Part shown: positions 1 through 7,899 of the stretch, one piece after another | Numbering within the stretch: position 1 is the stretch's first letter | Layout of the letters: every line of letters begins with the position of its first letter | Assembly: GCA_021801255.1 (NCBI GenBank) | Contig: JAJYYH010000067.1 | Location: forward strand, 1-38,417 | DNA: 38,417 nt | Direction: 5' to 3' | Source: Pseudomonadota bacterium | GTDB taxonomy: Bacteria; Pseudomonadota; Alphaproteobacteria; Acetobacterales; Acetobacteraceae | The notes under the pieces: generated by a model | Database searches by the model: none | What the model saw: only the letters and a program-made list of their open reading frames with translations | What the model was told of the DNA's origin: nothing | Made by a program: the position numbers and the translations under genes

Positions 1-131
1 CATGCACACCTTCCTTGACAGCCTGCCCATCGCTAAGGAAAAATCCATGGCTACCTGAACACGACAGACACACCCATCGGCGCCAAATATCCAACACTGT
101 CTGTCAGATCAAGTTCTGATTTGTACAAGCG

Positions 132-275
132 CGCCGCCAGCGTCTTGTTCATCAGCCCGATGCTCGCTGAAATCTTGTGAGTCGCGAGCAACCAGGCGCG
201 TAATTCGGCGATTGTCGCATCAGGACGGCGGCTCACCTGCGCCAGGATCGCCCGATATAGACCGCTCAGCTGTTC
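132..275 (-). pseudogene. IS630-like transposase fragment
   Basis: The minus strand encodes about 48 residues (from EQLSGLYRAILAQ through ATIAELRAWLL to MNKTLAA) that resemble the N-terminal winged-helix region of IS630-type transposases, where a stretch like 'xPDxTLxELRxxL' is typical. No start codon of its own is visible, and the similarity stops near position 131, after which the frame runs through unrelated sequence to a stop at 51. The catalytic DDE domain is missing. It is therefore a remnant. It touches the 3' end of ppx, whose last codons appear to come from it. Family assignment is by eye and moderately uncertain. Confidence 0.45.
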
Positions 276-1783
276 GAAACGAAACTCGCGGGCGACGCGG
301 TGACGATGGCGGCTTCCAGGCCGGAGGCCTGGGCGAGGCGTTCGAGACGGCGGAGCACGGCCTCGCCGGCGAAGGCGCCGCCATCCGCGGCGAGGCTCAG
401 GGTGAGGCGCCGGTTGATGATCGAGAGCCGGGTCGCCGCCAGCAGGTCGGGGGTGCCGGCCGAGAGGGTGTAGGCGAGGCGGAGGGCAAGGCCGAGGCGC
501 CCGGCGCGCGCCGCCGGCGCCGGGGCCAGAAGCTGCAAGGCGGGCAGCAGGAACGGCGCTTCCGCCTCGGCCTCGTAGCGCATGGCGATAGCGAGGGCGA
601 GATAGGCGCGGGCGTGGTGGTCGATGCTCACCCCGGGCTGGCGGAGGATGCGGAGGAACGCCTGTTCGGCGCGGTATTCGGGGTGGTCGTGGCTGCCGAT
701 ATCGGAGACCCAGCAGGCGGCGGCGCGGAGCAGGCTCTCGGCCGGCGTGTCGTCGGGGAACAGCGGATCGCTCCAGGCCAAAAGGGCTGGCGGCAGCGCC
801 GGATCGCGGCCCAGGCGCTGGCATTGCGCGCGGGACGCGGCGAGCAGAGGCTCCTCGGCACGGATCGCGGGCGCTACCTGGCGGAGATACCAGCCCTCGC
901 GCAGGCCATTGGCGCTGAATACGACGCGCGCCGCCCCGGTGGCGCGGAGCAGCCGGCGCAGCACCACGGCGGCGAAGGGCAGATCGTCGATGCGCCGGCG
1001 CGGCACGCCGGGCAGCCGTTCCAGCACCCGCCGCGCCGCTCCCCCGATCAGGGCAGCGAGATCGCGCGCCTCGTCGCGCCCGAAGGCGTAATGGTGGACG
1101 ATATTGAGCGGGTAGTTGGTCTGGGCGATATGAATCCGGGCCAGCGCCCGCCATGCGCCGCCCACGAGGTAGAGATCGCGCCCGGCGGTTTGCGGCAGCT
1201 CGGCGATGGTGGCGAGTTCGGCCTCGACGATGCCGCGCGCCTTGGCGGCATCGCCGCCGGCCCGTTCGGCCAGCCGGATCACCCCGAGCGGCAAGGTGTG
1301 GGCGGCGCCCACGGTGCCGGCGCGGAGCTGCACCAGTTCGAGCGAGCCGCCGCCGATATCGGCGAGCAGGCCATCGGCGTTGGGGATGCCGCACAAGACC
1401 CCCTCGGCCGAGAGTGTCGCCTCCTCGGCGCCGGACAGCACACGGATTGGCACATCGGGCAGGATGGATTGCAGATCGGCCACGAAATCGGCGCCGTTGC
1501 TGGCGTCGCGTACCGCCGCGGTCGCCAGCACTTCGAAGGGGACAGCGCCCATGGCGCGGGCGATGGCGCGGTAGCGGCGCAGCACGGTGAGGGCCTGCGC
1601 CACCCCTTCGGCGTTCAGCCGCCCGCTCGCTTGCAGGCCGCGCCCGAGGCGCAACACGGCTTTTTCGTTGAAAATGGCGAGCGGGTTGCGCGCCAGACCC
1701 TCGAAGACCACGAGGCGGACCGAGTTCGAGCCGAGATCAACCACCGCGAGGCGCGGCGCGTCGGCGGGCGGCGAGAAGGGCAT
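266..1783 (-). CDS. ppx: Exopolyphosphatase (Ppx/GppA family)
   Basis: Releases terminal phosphate from polyphosphate, or acts on pppGpp; family members do either. The N-terminus has the sugar-kinase/Hsp70-fold phosphate-binding motif VVDLGSNSVRLVV (residues 14-26). The second glycine-rich phosphate motif is DIGGGSLELV (about residues 142-151). Residues from about 310 on form the helical HD-like C-terminal region of long Ppx proteins. At 505 aa the length matches long-form Ppx. It starts only 9 bp after the ppk1 stop, on the same strand, so the two are almost certainly co-transcribed; pairing of synthase and phosphatase is common. The last few residues (FVSNS) lie inside an IS630-like remnant, so the native C-terminus was probably replaced by a few codons of insertion DNA. 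The core domains are intact and function is likely kept. Confidence 0.93.
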   Translation of the reverse strand: MPFSPPADAPRLAVVDLGSNSVRLVVFEGLARNPLAIFNEKAVLRLGRGLQASGRLNAEGVAQALTVLRRYRAIARAMGAVPFEVLATAAVRDASNGADFVADLQSILPDVPIRVLSGAEEATLSAEGVLCGIPNADGLLADIGGGSLELVQLRAGTVGAAHTLPLGVIRLAERAGGDAAKARGIVEAELATIAELPQTAGRDLYLVGGAWRALARIHIAQTNYPLNIVHHYAFGRDEARDLAALIGGAARRVLERLPGVPRRRIDDLPFAAVVLRRLLRATGAARVVFSANGLREGWYLRQVAPAIRAEEPLLAASRAQCQRLGRDPALPPALLAWSDPLFPDDTPAESLLRAAACWVSDIGSHDHPEYRAEQAFLRILRQPGVSIDHHARAYLALAIAMRYEAEAEAPFLLPALQLLAPAPAARAGRLGLALRLAYTLSAGTPDLLAATRLSIINRRLTLSLAADGGAFAGEAVLRRLERLAQASGLEAAIVTASPASFVSNS

Positions 1784-1792
1784 CGCTGGCGG

Positions 1793-4027
1793 TCAGTCCT
1801 CGGTCAGGCGGTGCGGCCGGCGCGGCGGCGTCATCACCGTGCCGGGCAGCCCCGCGCCACGCATTCCCGCGCCATGCAGCGCCGAGCCGCGCCCGGAGAG
1901 CGAGGGGTTGGTGGTGAAATATTCATGCGCCGAGACCGGCTTCCGCCCCGCCGCCACCCGCCGCCAGGTGCCGTCCGCCATCAGCTCCCAGGATTGCTTG
2001 CTGTCCTTGAGGTTGATCACCATGATCTGATCGAGCACCTGGGCGTGCACGGTCGGGTTGAAGATCGGCACGAGGGTTTCCACCCGCCAGTCCATGTTGC
2101 GCTCCATCCAGTCGGCGCTGCTGATATAGACGCGAGCGTGCCGGCTCGGCAAAGCGTGGCCGTTGCCGAAAACCGAGATGCGGCTGTGTTCGAGAAACCG
2201 CCCGACGATGGATTTCACCCGGATATTCTCGGAGAGGCCGGGCACGCCGGGGCGGAGGCAGCAGATGCCGCGCACCACCGCCATCACCTTGACCCCGGCG
2301 GCGGAGGCCGCGTAGAGCGCATCGATCAGCGCCTGATCGACGAGCGCGTTCATCTTGAGCCAGATCGCGGCAGGGCGGCCGGCGCGCGCGAAGCTGATCT
2401 CGCGCCCGATCAGCTCGAGCAGCACCGGGCGCAGCGTCAGCGGGCTGAAGGCCAGCGCCTCCATCCGCGCTGGGCGGGCATAGCCGGTCATGTAGTTGAA
2501 CAGCCGCGCGGCATCGCGGGTCAGCATCGGATCGCAGGTGAAAAAGGAGAGGTCGGTGTACACGCGCGCGGTGATCGGGTGATAATTGCCGGTGCCGAAA
2601 TGGGCGTAGGAGCGCACGGCGCTCCCCTCGCGGCGCACCACCAGCGAGAGCTTGGCGTGGGTCTTGAGCGCGACGAAGCCATAGACCACCTGCACGCCGG
2701 CCGCCTCCAGCGTGCGGGCGAGGCGGATATTGGCCTCCTCGTCGAAGCGGGCGCGCAGTTCGACCAGCGCGGTCACGGATTTGCCGCCCTCGGCGGCCTC
2801 GATCAGGGCCTTGACGATCGGGCTGTCGCGCGAGGTGCGGTAGAGCGTCTGCTTGATCGCCACCACGTTGGGATCGAGCGCGGCCTGGCGGAGGAACTGC
2901 ACCACCACGTCGAAACTCTCGAAGGGATGGTGGACGATGATGTCTTTGGCGCGGATCGCGGCGAAGCAATCGCCGCCGAAATCGCGGATGCGCTCGGGAA
3001 AGCGCGGCGCGACGGCGGGGAACAGCAGATCGGGGCGGTCCTCGACGATGAGCTGGCGGAGATCGGCGAGGCCGAGCAGCCCGTCCTGCACCACCACCTC
3101 CTCGGGCGGCGTATCGGTCTCGTCCACGACGAGGTCGCGGAGATCGGCCGCCATGCCGGCATTGACCGAGAGGTGGATGGCGAGCCCGCGGCGGCGGCGC
3201 TTGAGCGCGGTTTCGTAGGAGCGCACCAGATCCTCGGCCTCTTCCTCGAATTCGACATCGGTGTCGCGGATGATGCGGAAGAAGCCGTGGGCCTCCGCGC
3301 GATAGCCGGGGAACAGGCGGTCGAGAAACAGCATGGCGATATCGTCGAGCATGACGAAGCGGATGGGCTCGGCCGGCTCGGTCCTGGGCAAGCGGATGAA
3401 GCGCTCGATCTGGGCGGGCAGGGGGATGAGCGCGCGCATGAGATGGCCGTCCTCGCGGCGCGCCAGCCGCAAGGCCATCACCAGGCCCATGTTCGGGATG
3501 AAGGGAAAGGGATGCGCCGGGTCGATGGCGAGCGGCGAGAGCACGGGAAACACCCGCTCCATGAACCAGGCGTCGAGCCAGCGCAGATCCTCGGGCGCGA
3601 GTTCACTCCCGAGTCGCGCCGGGCCGACCAGGAGATCGAGCCCGGCGGCGCGCAATTGCGGGCAAAGCGCCTGCCAGACGCGGAGCTGCGCGGCCATCAC
3701 GTGCTGCGCGCGCCCGCGGATCGCGGCGAGTTGCTCGGCGGGGGTGCGGCCATCGGGCGAGGGCGTCACCACGCCGGCCTTGGCCTGACCGATCAGCCCG
3801 GCAACCCGGACGGAGTAGAATTCATCGAGGTTGGAGGCGCTGATCGAGAGGAAGCGCGCGCGCTCAAGCAGGGGATGGTGGGGATTTTCGGCCTCCTCGA
3901 CGACGCGGAGATTGAAATCGAGCCAAGAGAGTTCGCGATTGGCGAAGCGCGCGGGACCGAATTCCGCGATCGCCGGCGTCGTCAGGGCGTCAGGCTGTTG
4001 TCCGTCGAGGGAGAGGATTTCATCCAT
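1793..4027 (-). CDS. ppk1: Polyphosphate kinase 1
   Basis: Reversibly transfers the gamma phosphate of ATP to polyphosphate. At 744 aa it is slightly longer than the usual 690-730. The N-terminal domain carries the family signature [17 protein letters not shown] followed by [13 protein letters not shown]. The middle holds [11 protein letters not shown]. The catalytic phospholipase-D-like domains contain [27 protein letters not shown] and the phospho-acceptor histidine in KTHAKL, with the second conserved histidine in [21 protein letters not shown]. The last 50 residues form a Gly/Pro/Arg-rich tail outside the conserved fold. It is first in a two-gene operon with ppx. Three direct copies of a 15-bp sequence lie within 62 bp upstream of its ATG. 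hpnK is transcribed divergently about 200 bp away. Confidence 0.97.
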   Translation of the reverse strand: MDEILSLDGQQPDALTTPAIAEFGPARFANRELSWLDFNLRVVEEAENPHHPLLERARFLSISASNLDEFYSVRVAGLIGQAKAGVVTPSPDGRTPAEQLAAIRGRAQHVMAAQLRVWQALCPQLRAAGLDLLVGPARLGSELAPEDLRWLDAWFMERVFPVLSPLAIDPAHPFPFIPNMGLVMALRLARREDGHLMRALIPLPAQIERFIRLPRTEPAEPIRFVMLDDIAMLFLDRLFPGYRAEAHGFFRIIRDTDVEFEEEAEDLVRSYETALKRRRRGLAIHLSVNAGMAADLRDLVVDETDTPPEEVVVQDGLLGLADLRQLIVEDRPDLLFPAVAPRFPERIRDFGGDCFAAIRAKDIIVHHPFESFDVVVQFLRQAALDPNVVAIKQTLYRTSRDSPIVKALIEAAEGGKSVTALVELRARFDEEANIRLARTLEAAGVQVVYGFVALKTHAKLSLVVRREGSAVRSYAHFGTGNYHPITARVYTDLSFFTCDPMLTRDAARLFNYMTGYARPARMEALAFSPLTLRPVLLELIGREISFARAGRPAAIWLKMNALVDQALIDALYAASAAGVKVMAVVRGICCLRPGVPGLSENIRVKSIVGRFLEHSRISVFGNGHALPSRHARVYISSADWMERNMDWRVETLVPIFNPTVHAQVLDQIMVINLKDSKQSWELMADGTWRRVAAGRKPVSAHEYFTTNPSLSGRGSALHGAGMRGAGLPGTVMTPPRRPHRLTED

Positions 4028-4040
4028 TGCCTTATTCTAT

Positions 4041-4088
4041 ACCCTATTCACGCCAAACCCTATTCACGCCAGAAGCCTATTCATATCA
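4041..4088. repeat. Three direct 15-bp repeats upstream of ppk1
   Basis: ACCCTATTCACGCCA occurs at 4041-4055 and again, identical, at 4057-4071. A diverged copy, AGCCTATTCATATCA, is at 4074-4088. The spacing is 16 and 17 bp. The array lies 14-61 bp before the ppk1 ATG (minus strand), where a promoter or operator would be. The period differs from the 11-bp direct repeats of a classical Pho box, so PhoB control is not supported. Function is unknown. Confidence 0.8.
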
Positions 4089-4181
4089 GCAGCCGAAAAA
4101 TCCGGGAGTGTCGCCCTTGAACAGCCAGCCCGCGGCTACCTTCGTCGGGGAGGCGGACCCCTGGTTCGCGCGGCCCGGGCT

Positions 4182-4234
4182 ATGAAGCGGGTGCGATGAA
4201 GCGGGTGCGATGAAGCGGGCGCGATGAAGCGGGT
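4182..4234 (+). repeat. 14-bp tandem array repeating the hpnK start
   Basis: The unit ATGAAGCGGGTGCG begins at 4182, 4196 and 4210 (third copy with one change) and its first 11 bases begin at 4224, where they are the true start of hpnK. Each upstream ATG opens a five-codon reading frame (MKRVR or MKRAR, then TGA), and each TGA overlaps the next ATG as ATGA. The array is thus three tiny overlapping reading frames leading into hpnK. No strong Shine-Dalgarno sequence is visible close to the 4224 ATG; the nearest purine-rich stretch (GGGGAGG) is at 4147-4153, before the first copy. Confidence 0.9.
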
Positions 4235-5066
4235 CATCATCACCGCCGACGATTTTGGCCTCTCCGAGGCGGTCAACGCGGCGGTCGAGGAGGCCCATCG
4301 CCGCGGGGTTCTGACCTCGGCAAGTCTGATGGTGAACGCACCCGCGAGCGCCGATGCAGTGCGCCGCGCCCGCGCTCTCCCCGATCTCGCGGTCGGGCTG
4401 CATCTCGTGCTGGTCGATGGGCCGGCGGTGCTGCCGCACGCCGCGATTCCGGGCCTGGTGGATGAAGCGGGGCGGTTTGGCGCTGATCAGGCGCGCCGGG
4501 GCGTTGCCTATTTTTTTTGCCCCCTCCTGCGCCGCCAGCTTGCCGCCGAGATCGCCGCGCAATTTTCCGCCTTTGCCGCGACCGGCCTCGCGCTCGATCA
4601 CGCCGACGCCCACAAGCATATGCATCTCCACCCCACGGTGGCGCGGCTGATGATCGATATTGGCCGCCCGTTTGGTTTGCGGGCGCTCCGCGTGCCGGCC
4701 GAGCCGCCGGCCGTTCTCGCCCGCTGCGGGGCGAGGCCAGGGCTGGCGGCGCGGGCGCTTTATCACTGGAGCGCGGGGCTGCGCCGGCGGGCGCGGCGCG
4801 CGGGCATGCGGGTCAATGATTACGCGTTCGGGATCCATTGGAGCGGGCACATGACGGGGGCGCGGCTGATCGCCCTGGCGCGCCACCTGCCCGAGGGGGT
4901 GAGCGAAATCTATACGCACCCGGCGACCCGCGCCGAGCCGGCGCTCGCTGCCCTGATGCCCGATTATGAGCACGGGGCGGAATATGCCGGGCTTTGCGAT
5001 CCCGCCTTGCGCGATGCCCTGCGCGCGGCGGGCGCGATACGCACCACCTATGGCGCGGCCTGGTAG
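4224..5066 (+). CDS. hpnK: Hopanoid-associated YdjC-like deacetylase HpnK
   Basis: A 280-residue protein of the YdjC/ChbG carbohydrate-deacetylase family. The start MKRVIITADDFGLSEAVNAA contains the metal-binding TADDFG, and the histidine motif LDHADAHKHMHLHP (about residues 128-141) supplies further metal ligands. GLHLVLVDGP and SEIYTHPA are also typical of HpnK, which is encoded with hopanoid biosynthesis genes and is presumed to deacetylate a sugar-bearing hopanoid intermediate; its exact substrate is not settled. No other hpn gene is in the window, so it stands alone here. Its ATG is the last of four tandem copies of the same sequence. A run of eight T at 4511-4518 inside the gene is unusual for such GC-rich DNA and could allow slippage. 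Confidence 0.85.
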   Translation: MKRVIITADDFGLSEAVNAAVEEAHRRGVLTSASLMVNAPASADAVRRARALPDLAVGLHLVLVDGPAVLPHAAIPGLVDEAGRFGADQARRGVAYFFCPLLRRQLAAEIAAQFSAFAATGLALDHADAHKHMHLHPTVARLMIDIGRPFGLRALRVPAEPPAVLARCGARPGLAARALYHWSAGLRRRARRAGMRVNDYAFGIHWSGHMTGARLIALARHLPEGVSEIYTHPATRAEPALAALMPDYEHGAEYAGLCDPALRDALRAAGAIRTTYGAAW

Positions 5067-5228
5067 TGCCGCGGATTGCAAAGCAAGCCGGTGCCGGCGC
5101 CCCCCGCGGCCTTGTGTTCGGGCGCGGGCTCGGGCAAGGTCGCGTCGTGGGTGCCCCCATTTAAAACCCTGGGTAAATTCCTATCTCCCGACAGCCTCTT
5201 CCCCGGAGCCCGCGCGCAGAGACCTGTC

Positions 5229-5624
5229 ATGATGTTCCCCCCGCACCGCCGCCGCCCCCCTGGATTTTGCCCCCCTGGATTCCGCCGCCCGCGTTTTGCC
5301 CTTCTAGCGCGCGGGGCGATCCTGGGCGCGCTTCTCCTGCTTGCCGCCGCCCCGGCGCGGGCGTGGTTTTACGGCGGCATCGCGGTGGCGCCGCCGATCG
5401 TCGTCGGCCCGCCCGTGGTCTATCCGCCGCCGGCCTATTACCCGCCGACCTACTACCCGCCGCCGGCCTATTATCCGCCCCCGGTGGCGCCACATCCAGC
5501 TGGGGGCCAGGCCTGCTATGCCGGCGCCTATGTTTGCCCGCTCGACCATGCGCCGGGAACCGATGGCTCGTGCTCCTGTCCGAGCGATGACAATGGTGGC
5601 CGGGTCTGGGGCCATCTCGGATGA
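5229..5624 (+). CDS. Small exported Pro/Tyr-rich protein
   Basis: 131 residues. The N-terminus is strongly basic (MMFPPHRRRPPG...RRPRF), followed by a hydrophobic stretch ALLARGAILGALLLLAAA and a likely signal peptidase I site APARA|WF at about residue 45. The mature part has four repeats of the type YYPPP/YYPPT, then a short domain with four cysteines (QACYAGAYVCPL, GSCSCPSDD) that could form two disulfides in the periplasm. The start at 5229 (ATGATG) was chosen because the signal peptide follows directly; an in-frame upstream extension to 5076 has no support. A 15-bp tandem duplication (5257-5286) encodes PPGFC/PPGFR inside the signal region. The short Cys-containing tail recalls small envelope proteins of acetic acid bacteria, but I cannot assign a function. 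Confidence 0.7.
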   Translation: MMFPPHRRRPPGFCPPGFRRPRFALLARGAILGALLLLAAAPARAWFYGGIAVAPPIVVGPPVVYPPPAYYPPTYYPPPAYYPPPVAPHPAGGQACYAGAYVCPLDHAPGTDGSCSCPSDDNGGRVWGHLG

Positions 5625-5710
5625 GACGCCGCGCGCCCGCTTCCCCGACCGAAGCGAAACCCGAGCGTTGCCAGAAAATTGCTCGCGCCCAATAAAACCG
5701 GCGAGCTGGC

Positions 5711-7498
5711 GTGAGCGCCGCCGCGCCCCCGCGCATCGAGAACTATGCGCTGATCGGCGATGGTCACACCGCGGCGCTGGTCAGCCGGAGCGGCGCCATC
5801 GACTGGCTGTGCTGGCCGCGCTTCGATAGCGCCGCCTGCTTCGCGGCCCTGCTCGGTGGGCGCAATCACGGCACCTGGCTGATCGCCCCCGCCCTGCCCG
5901 TGGCGCGCATTGAGCGGCGCTATCGCGGCGCCTCGCTGGTTCTCGAAACGGTGTTCGAGACCGCTGCCGGCGAAGTCTCGGTGATCGATTTCATGCCGCC
6001 GAATGGCGCGCAATCCTCGGTGATCCGCCTCGTCGCCGGGCGCCGCGGCACGGTCAGGATGCGTCTCGACCTGACGCTCCGTTTCGATTACGGCGCCACC
6101 ATCCCCTGGGTCACGCGGCTCAGCGAGGGCAACGGCATCCATGCCATCGCCGGGCCGGACATGGTGGTGTTGCGCACCCCGGTCGCGCTCGAAGGGCGGA
6201 ATTTCGCCACCATTGCCGAATTCGAGGTCGCCGCCGGCGAAACCATTCCCTTCTCGCTGACCCATTCGCCCTCGCATCTTCCGCCCGGTCCCGCCCCCGA
6301 TCCGCTCAAGGCGCTCGGCGAGACCGAGCGGTTCTGGACCGAATGGTCGGAGCGCTGCACCTATCGCGGGGCTTTCCGCGAGGTCGTGCTGCGCTCGCTG
6401 ATCACCCTCAAGGCGCTGATCTACACGCCCACCGGCGGTATCGTCGCCGCTCCCACCACCTCGCTGCCGGAGCAATGGGGGGGCTCGCGCAACTGGGACT
6501 ACCGCTATTGCTGGCTGCGCGATGCGACGCTGACGCTCGATGCACTGATGGCGGTGGGTTTCTACGAAGAGGCCGAGGCCTGGCGCAACTGGCTGCACCG
6601 GGCGATCGCCGGCAGCCCGACGCAGGTGCAGATCATGTATGGTCTCGCCGGGGAGCGGCGGCTGGCGGAGTGGGAGGCAAGCTGGCTGCCGGGTTTCGGG
6701 GGGGCGCGCCCGGTCCGGATCGGCAACGCGGCGGCCGACCAGTTGCAGCTCGATGTCTTCGGCGAGGTGATGGACAGCGCCCATACCGCGCGCCGCGGCG
6801 GCCTCGGCACGGCGCGCGACAGCTGGCCGATGCAGTGCAAGCTGCTCGAACATCTGGCGCGCATCTGGCAGCAGCCCGATGAGGGGCTATGGGAGGTGCG
6901 CGGCGGGCGGCGGCACTTCACCTTCTCCAAGGTGATGGCCTGGGTCGCCTTCGACCGCGCGGTGAAGGATGCCCGCACTTATAACCTTGCCGCCCCGCTC
7001 GAACGCTGGGAGGCGCTGCGCGATAAGATCCACGCGACCGTCTGCCGGGAAGGCGTCGATCCCGAACGCAATTGCTTCGTCCAGAGTTTCGGGGCGAGCG
7101 AGCTTGACGCCAGCCTGCTGCTGATCCCCCTGGTCGGCTTTCTGCCGCCCGAGGATCCGCGGGTGCGCGCGACGGTGGTGGCGATCGAGCACGACCTCAT
7201 CGAGGATGGGCTGGTGCGACGCTATCGCAGCGAGGCTGGCACCGATGGCCTGCCGCCCGGCGAGGGCGCGTTTCTCGCCTGTAGTTTCTGGCTGGTCGAT
7301 AACCTCGCGCTCCAGGGGCGCTGGGCGGAGGCGCGGGCCTTGTTCGACCGGCTGCTTGGCCTCGCCAACGATGTCGGTCTGCTCGCCGAGGAGTATGACC
7401 CGCGCGGCGGCCGCCAGCTCGGCAATTTCCCCCAGGCCTTTTCCCACCTCGCCCTGGTGCGCGCCGCGCTCACCCTCGATCAGGCGCCGCCGGGCTGA
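5711..7498 (+). CDS. GH15 glycoside hydrolase (glucoamylase/trehalase-type)
   Basis: 595 residues with the two-part build of bacterial GH15 enzymes: an N-terminal beta-sandwich (IENYALIGDGHTAALVSRSG, IDWLCWPRFDS; residues 8-35) and an (alpha/alpha)6 barrel from about residue 215. The signature GGSRNWDYRYCWLRDA is at about 257-272. The predicted catalytic acid lies in PDEGLWEVRGG (about residue 395) and the base in AEEYDPRGGRQLGNFPQAFSH near the end. Family members hydrolyse alpha-1,4-glucans, maltose or trehalose. There is no signal peptide, so a cytoplasmic role in glycogen or trehalose turnover is likely; substrate cannot be told from sequence. The start is a GTG at 5711. A broken RES gene follows 15 bp after the stop. 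Confidence 0.92.
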   Translation: MSAAAPPRIENYALIGDGHTAALVSRSGAIDWLCWPRFDSAACFAALLGGRNHGTWLIAPALPVARIERRYRGASLVLETVFETAAGEVSVIDFMPPNGAQSSVIRLVAGRRGTVRMRLDLTLRFDYGATIPWVTRLSEGNGIHAIAGPDMVVLRTPVALEGRNFATIAEFEVAAGETIPFSLTHSPSHLPPGPAPDPLKALGETERFWTEWSERCTYRGAFREVVLRSLITLKALIYTPTGGIVAAPTTSLPEQWGGSRNWDYRYCWLRDATLTLDALMAVGFYEEAEAWRNWLHRAIAGSPTQVQIMYGLAGERRLAEWEASWLPGFGGARPVRIGNAAADQLQLDVFGEVMDSAHTARRGGLGTARDSWPMQCKLLEHLARIWQQPDEGLWEVRGGRRHFTFSKVMAWVAFDRAVKDARTYNLAAPLERWEALRDKIHATVCREGVDPERNCFVQSFGASELDASLLLIPLVGFLPPEDPRVRATVVAIEHDLIEDGLVRRYRSEAGTDGLPPGEGAFLACSFWLVDNLALQGRWAEARALFDRLLGLANDVGLLAEEYDPRGGRQLGNFPQAFSHLALVRAALTLDQAPPG

Positions 7499-7516
7499 GA
7501 GTTTGAAAAACGAATG
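7495..7516 (+). repeat. Dispersed repeat, copy 1
   Basis: CTGAGAGTTTGAAAAA followed by CGAATG. The same 16 bases followed by GAATG recur at 36813-36833. Both copies begin at the stop codon of a plus-strand gene (GH15 here, the epimerase there). Confidence 0.7.
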
Positions 7517-7861
7517 ACACCTATTGACCTGTTCGAGGATATTGCCGATCCGGAAGACTGATTTCTGCTGATTGCGGCCAAGCAGAAGACCAAACCGCGG
7601 CTCATGGAGACGATCGGGGCTCTGGATCCGGGGCCGCCCGCGCGGCGCGCCTCCGGGCCAGAGGCGCGCTATCTCATGGCCCCCCTCATGCGGATCAGCC
7701 TGGAGCGGCCGAGCTGGTTCAGCATTGGTCGCGATGGGGTCCTGCATTGCCGTGCGCGCCTACGAGACGGCCCTGCTTGAGGCCTTTTGCCATCATGCCC
7801 GCTTCATGGCGCAAACCAACCAGCCGCCTGGTCGGACGTTGCAATTTAGGGAACTCGGGCC
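7514..7861 (+). pseudogene. RES-domain toxin gene, degraded
   Basis: Reading from ATG 7514 gives MTPIDLFEDIADPED, an in-frame TGA at 7559-7561 where Trp is expected, then LLIAAKQKTKPRLMETIGAL, ARRASGPEARYLMAP and ISLERPSWFSIGRDGVLHC. After about 7750 similarity shifts to another frame: RAYETALLEAFCHHARFMAQ followed by TNQPP and LQFREL near 7859, where it ends. This pattern (RFSDGxxGVxYAA, ALxETIxHxxRFM) is that of RES-family proteins, NAD+-degrading toxins usually paired with a Xre/DUF2384 antitoxin. A stop codon, a frameshift and loss of the C-terminal half make it inactive. No antitoxin gene is present. The 7499-7899 gap holds nothing else I can identify. Confidence 0.7.
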
Positions 7862-7899
7862 GGATATTGGGACTTCATTCCACGATCTGCGGGGCGGGA

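Noticed and set aside
1-50. Possible gene ends at the left edge (plus MHTFLDSLPIAKEKSMAT, minus MDFSLAMGRLSRKVCM)
   Set aside because: Too short to judge and no motif in either frame.
51-1394. A 447-codon minus-strand frame overlapping ppx
   Set aside because: Only its last 48-odd residues resemble anything (IS630 transposase); the rest is an Arg/Pro/Ala-rich shadow of ppx.
212-4120. A 1302-codon open frame on the plus strand, antisense to ppk1 and ppx
   Set aside because: It mirrors two well-conserved genes and its translation (His/Gly/Arg/Asp-rich, no motifs) is typical of an antisense frame in high-GC DNA.
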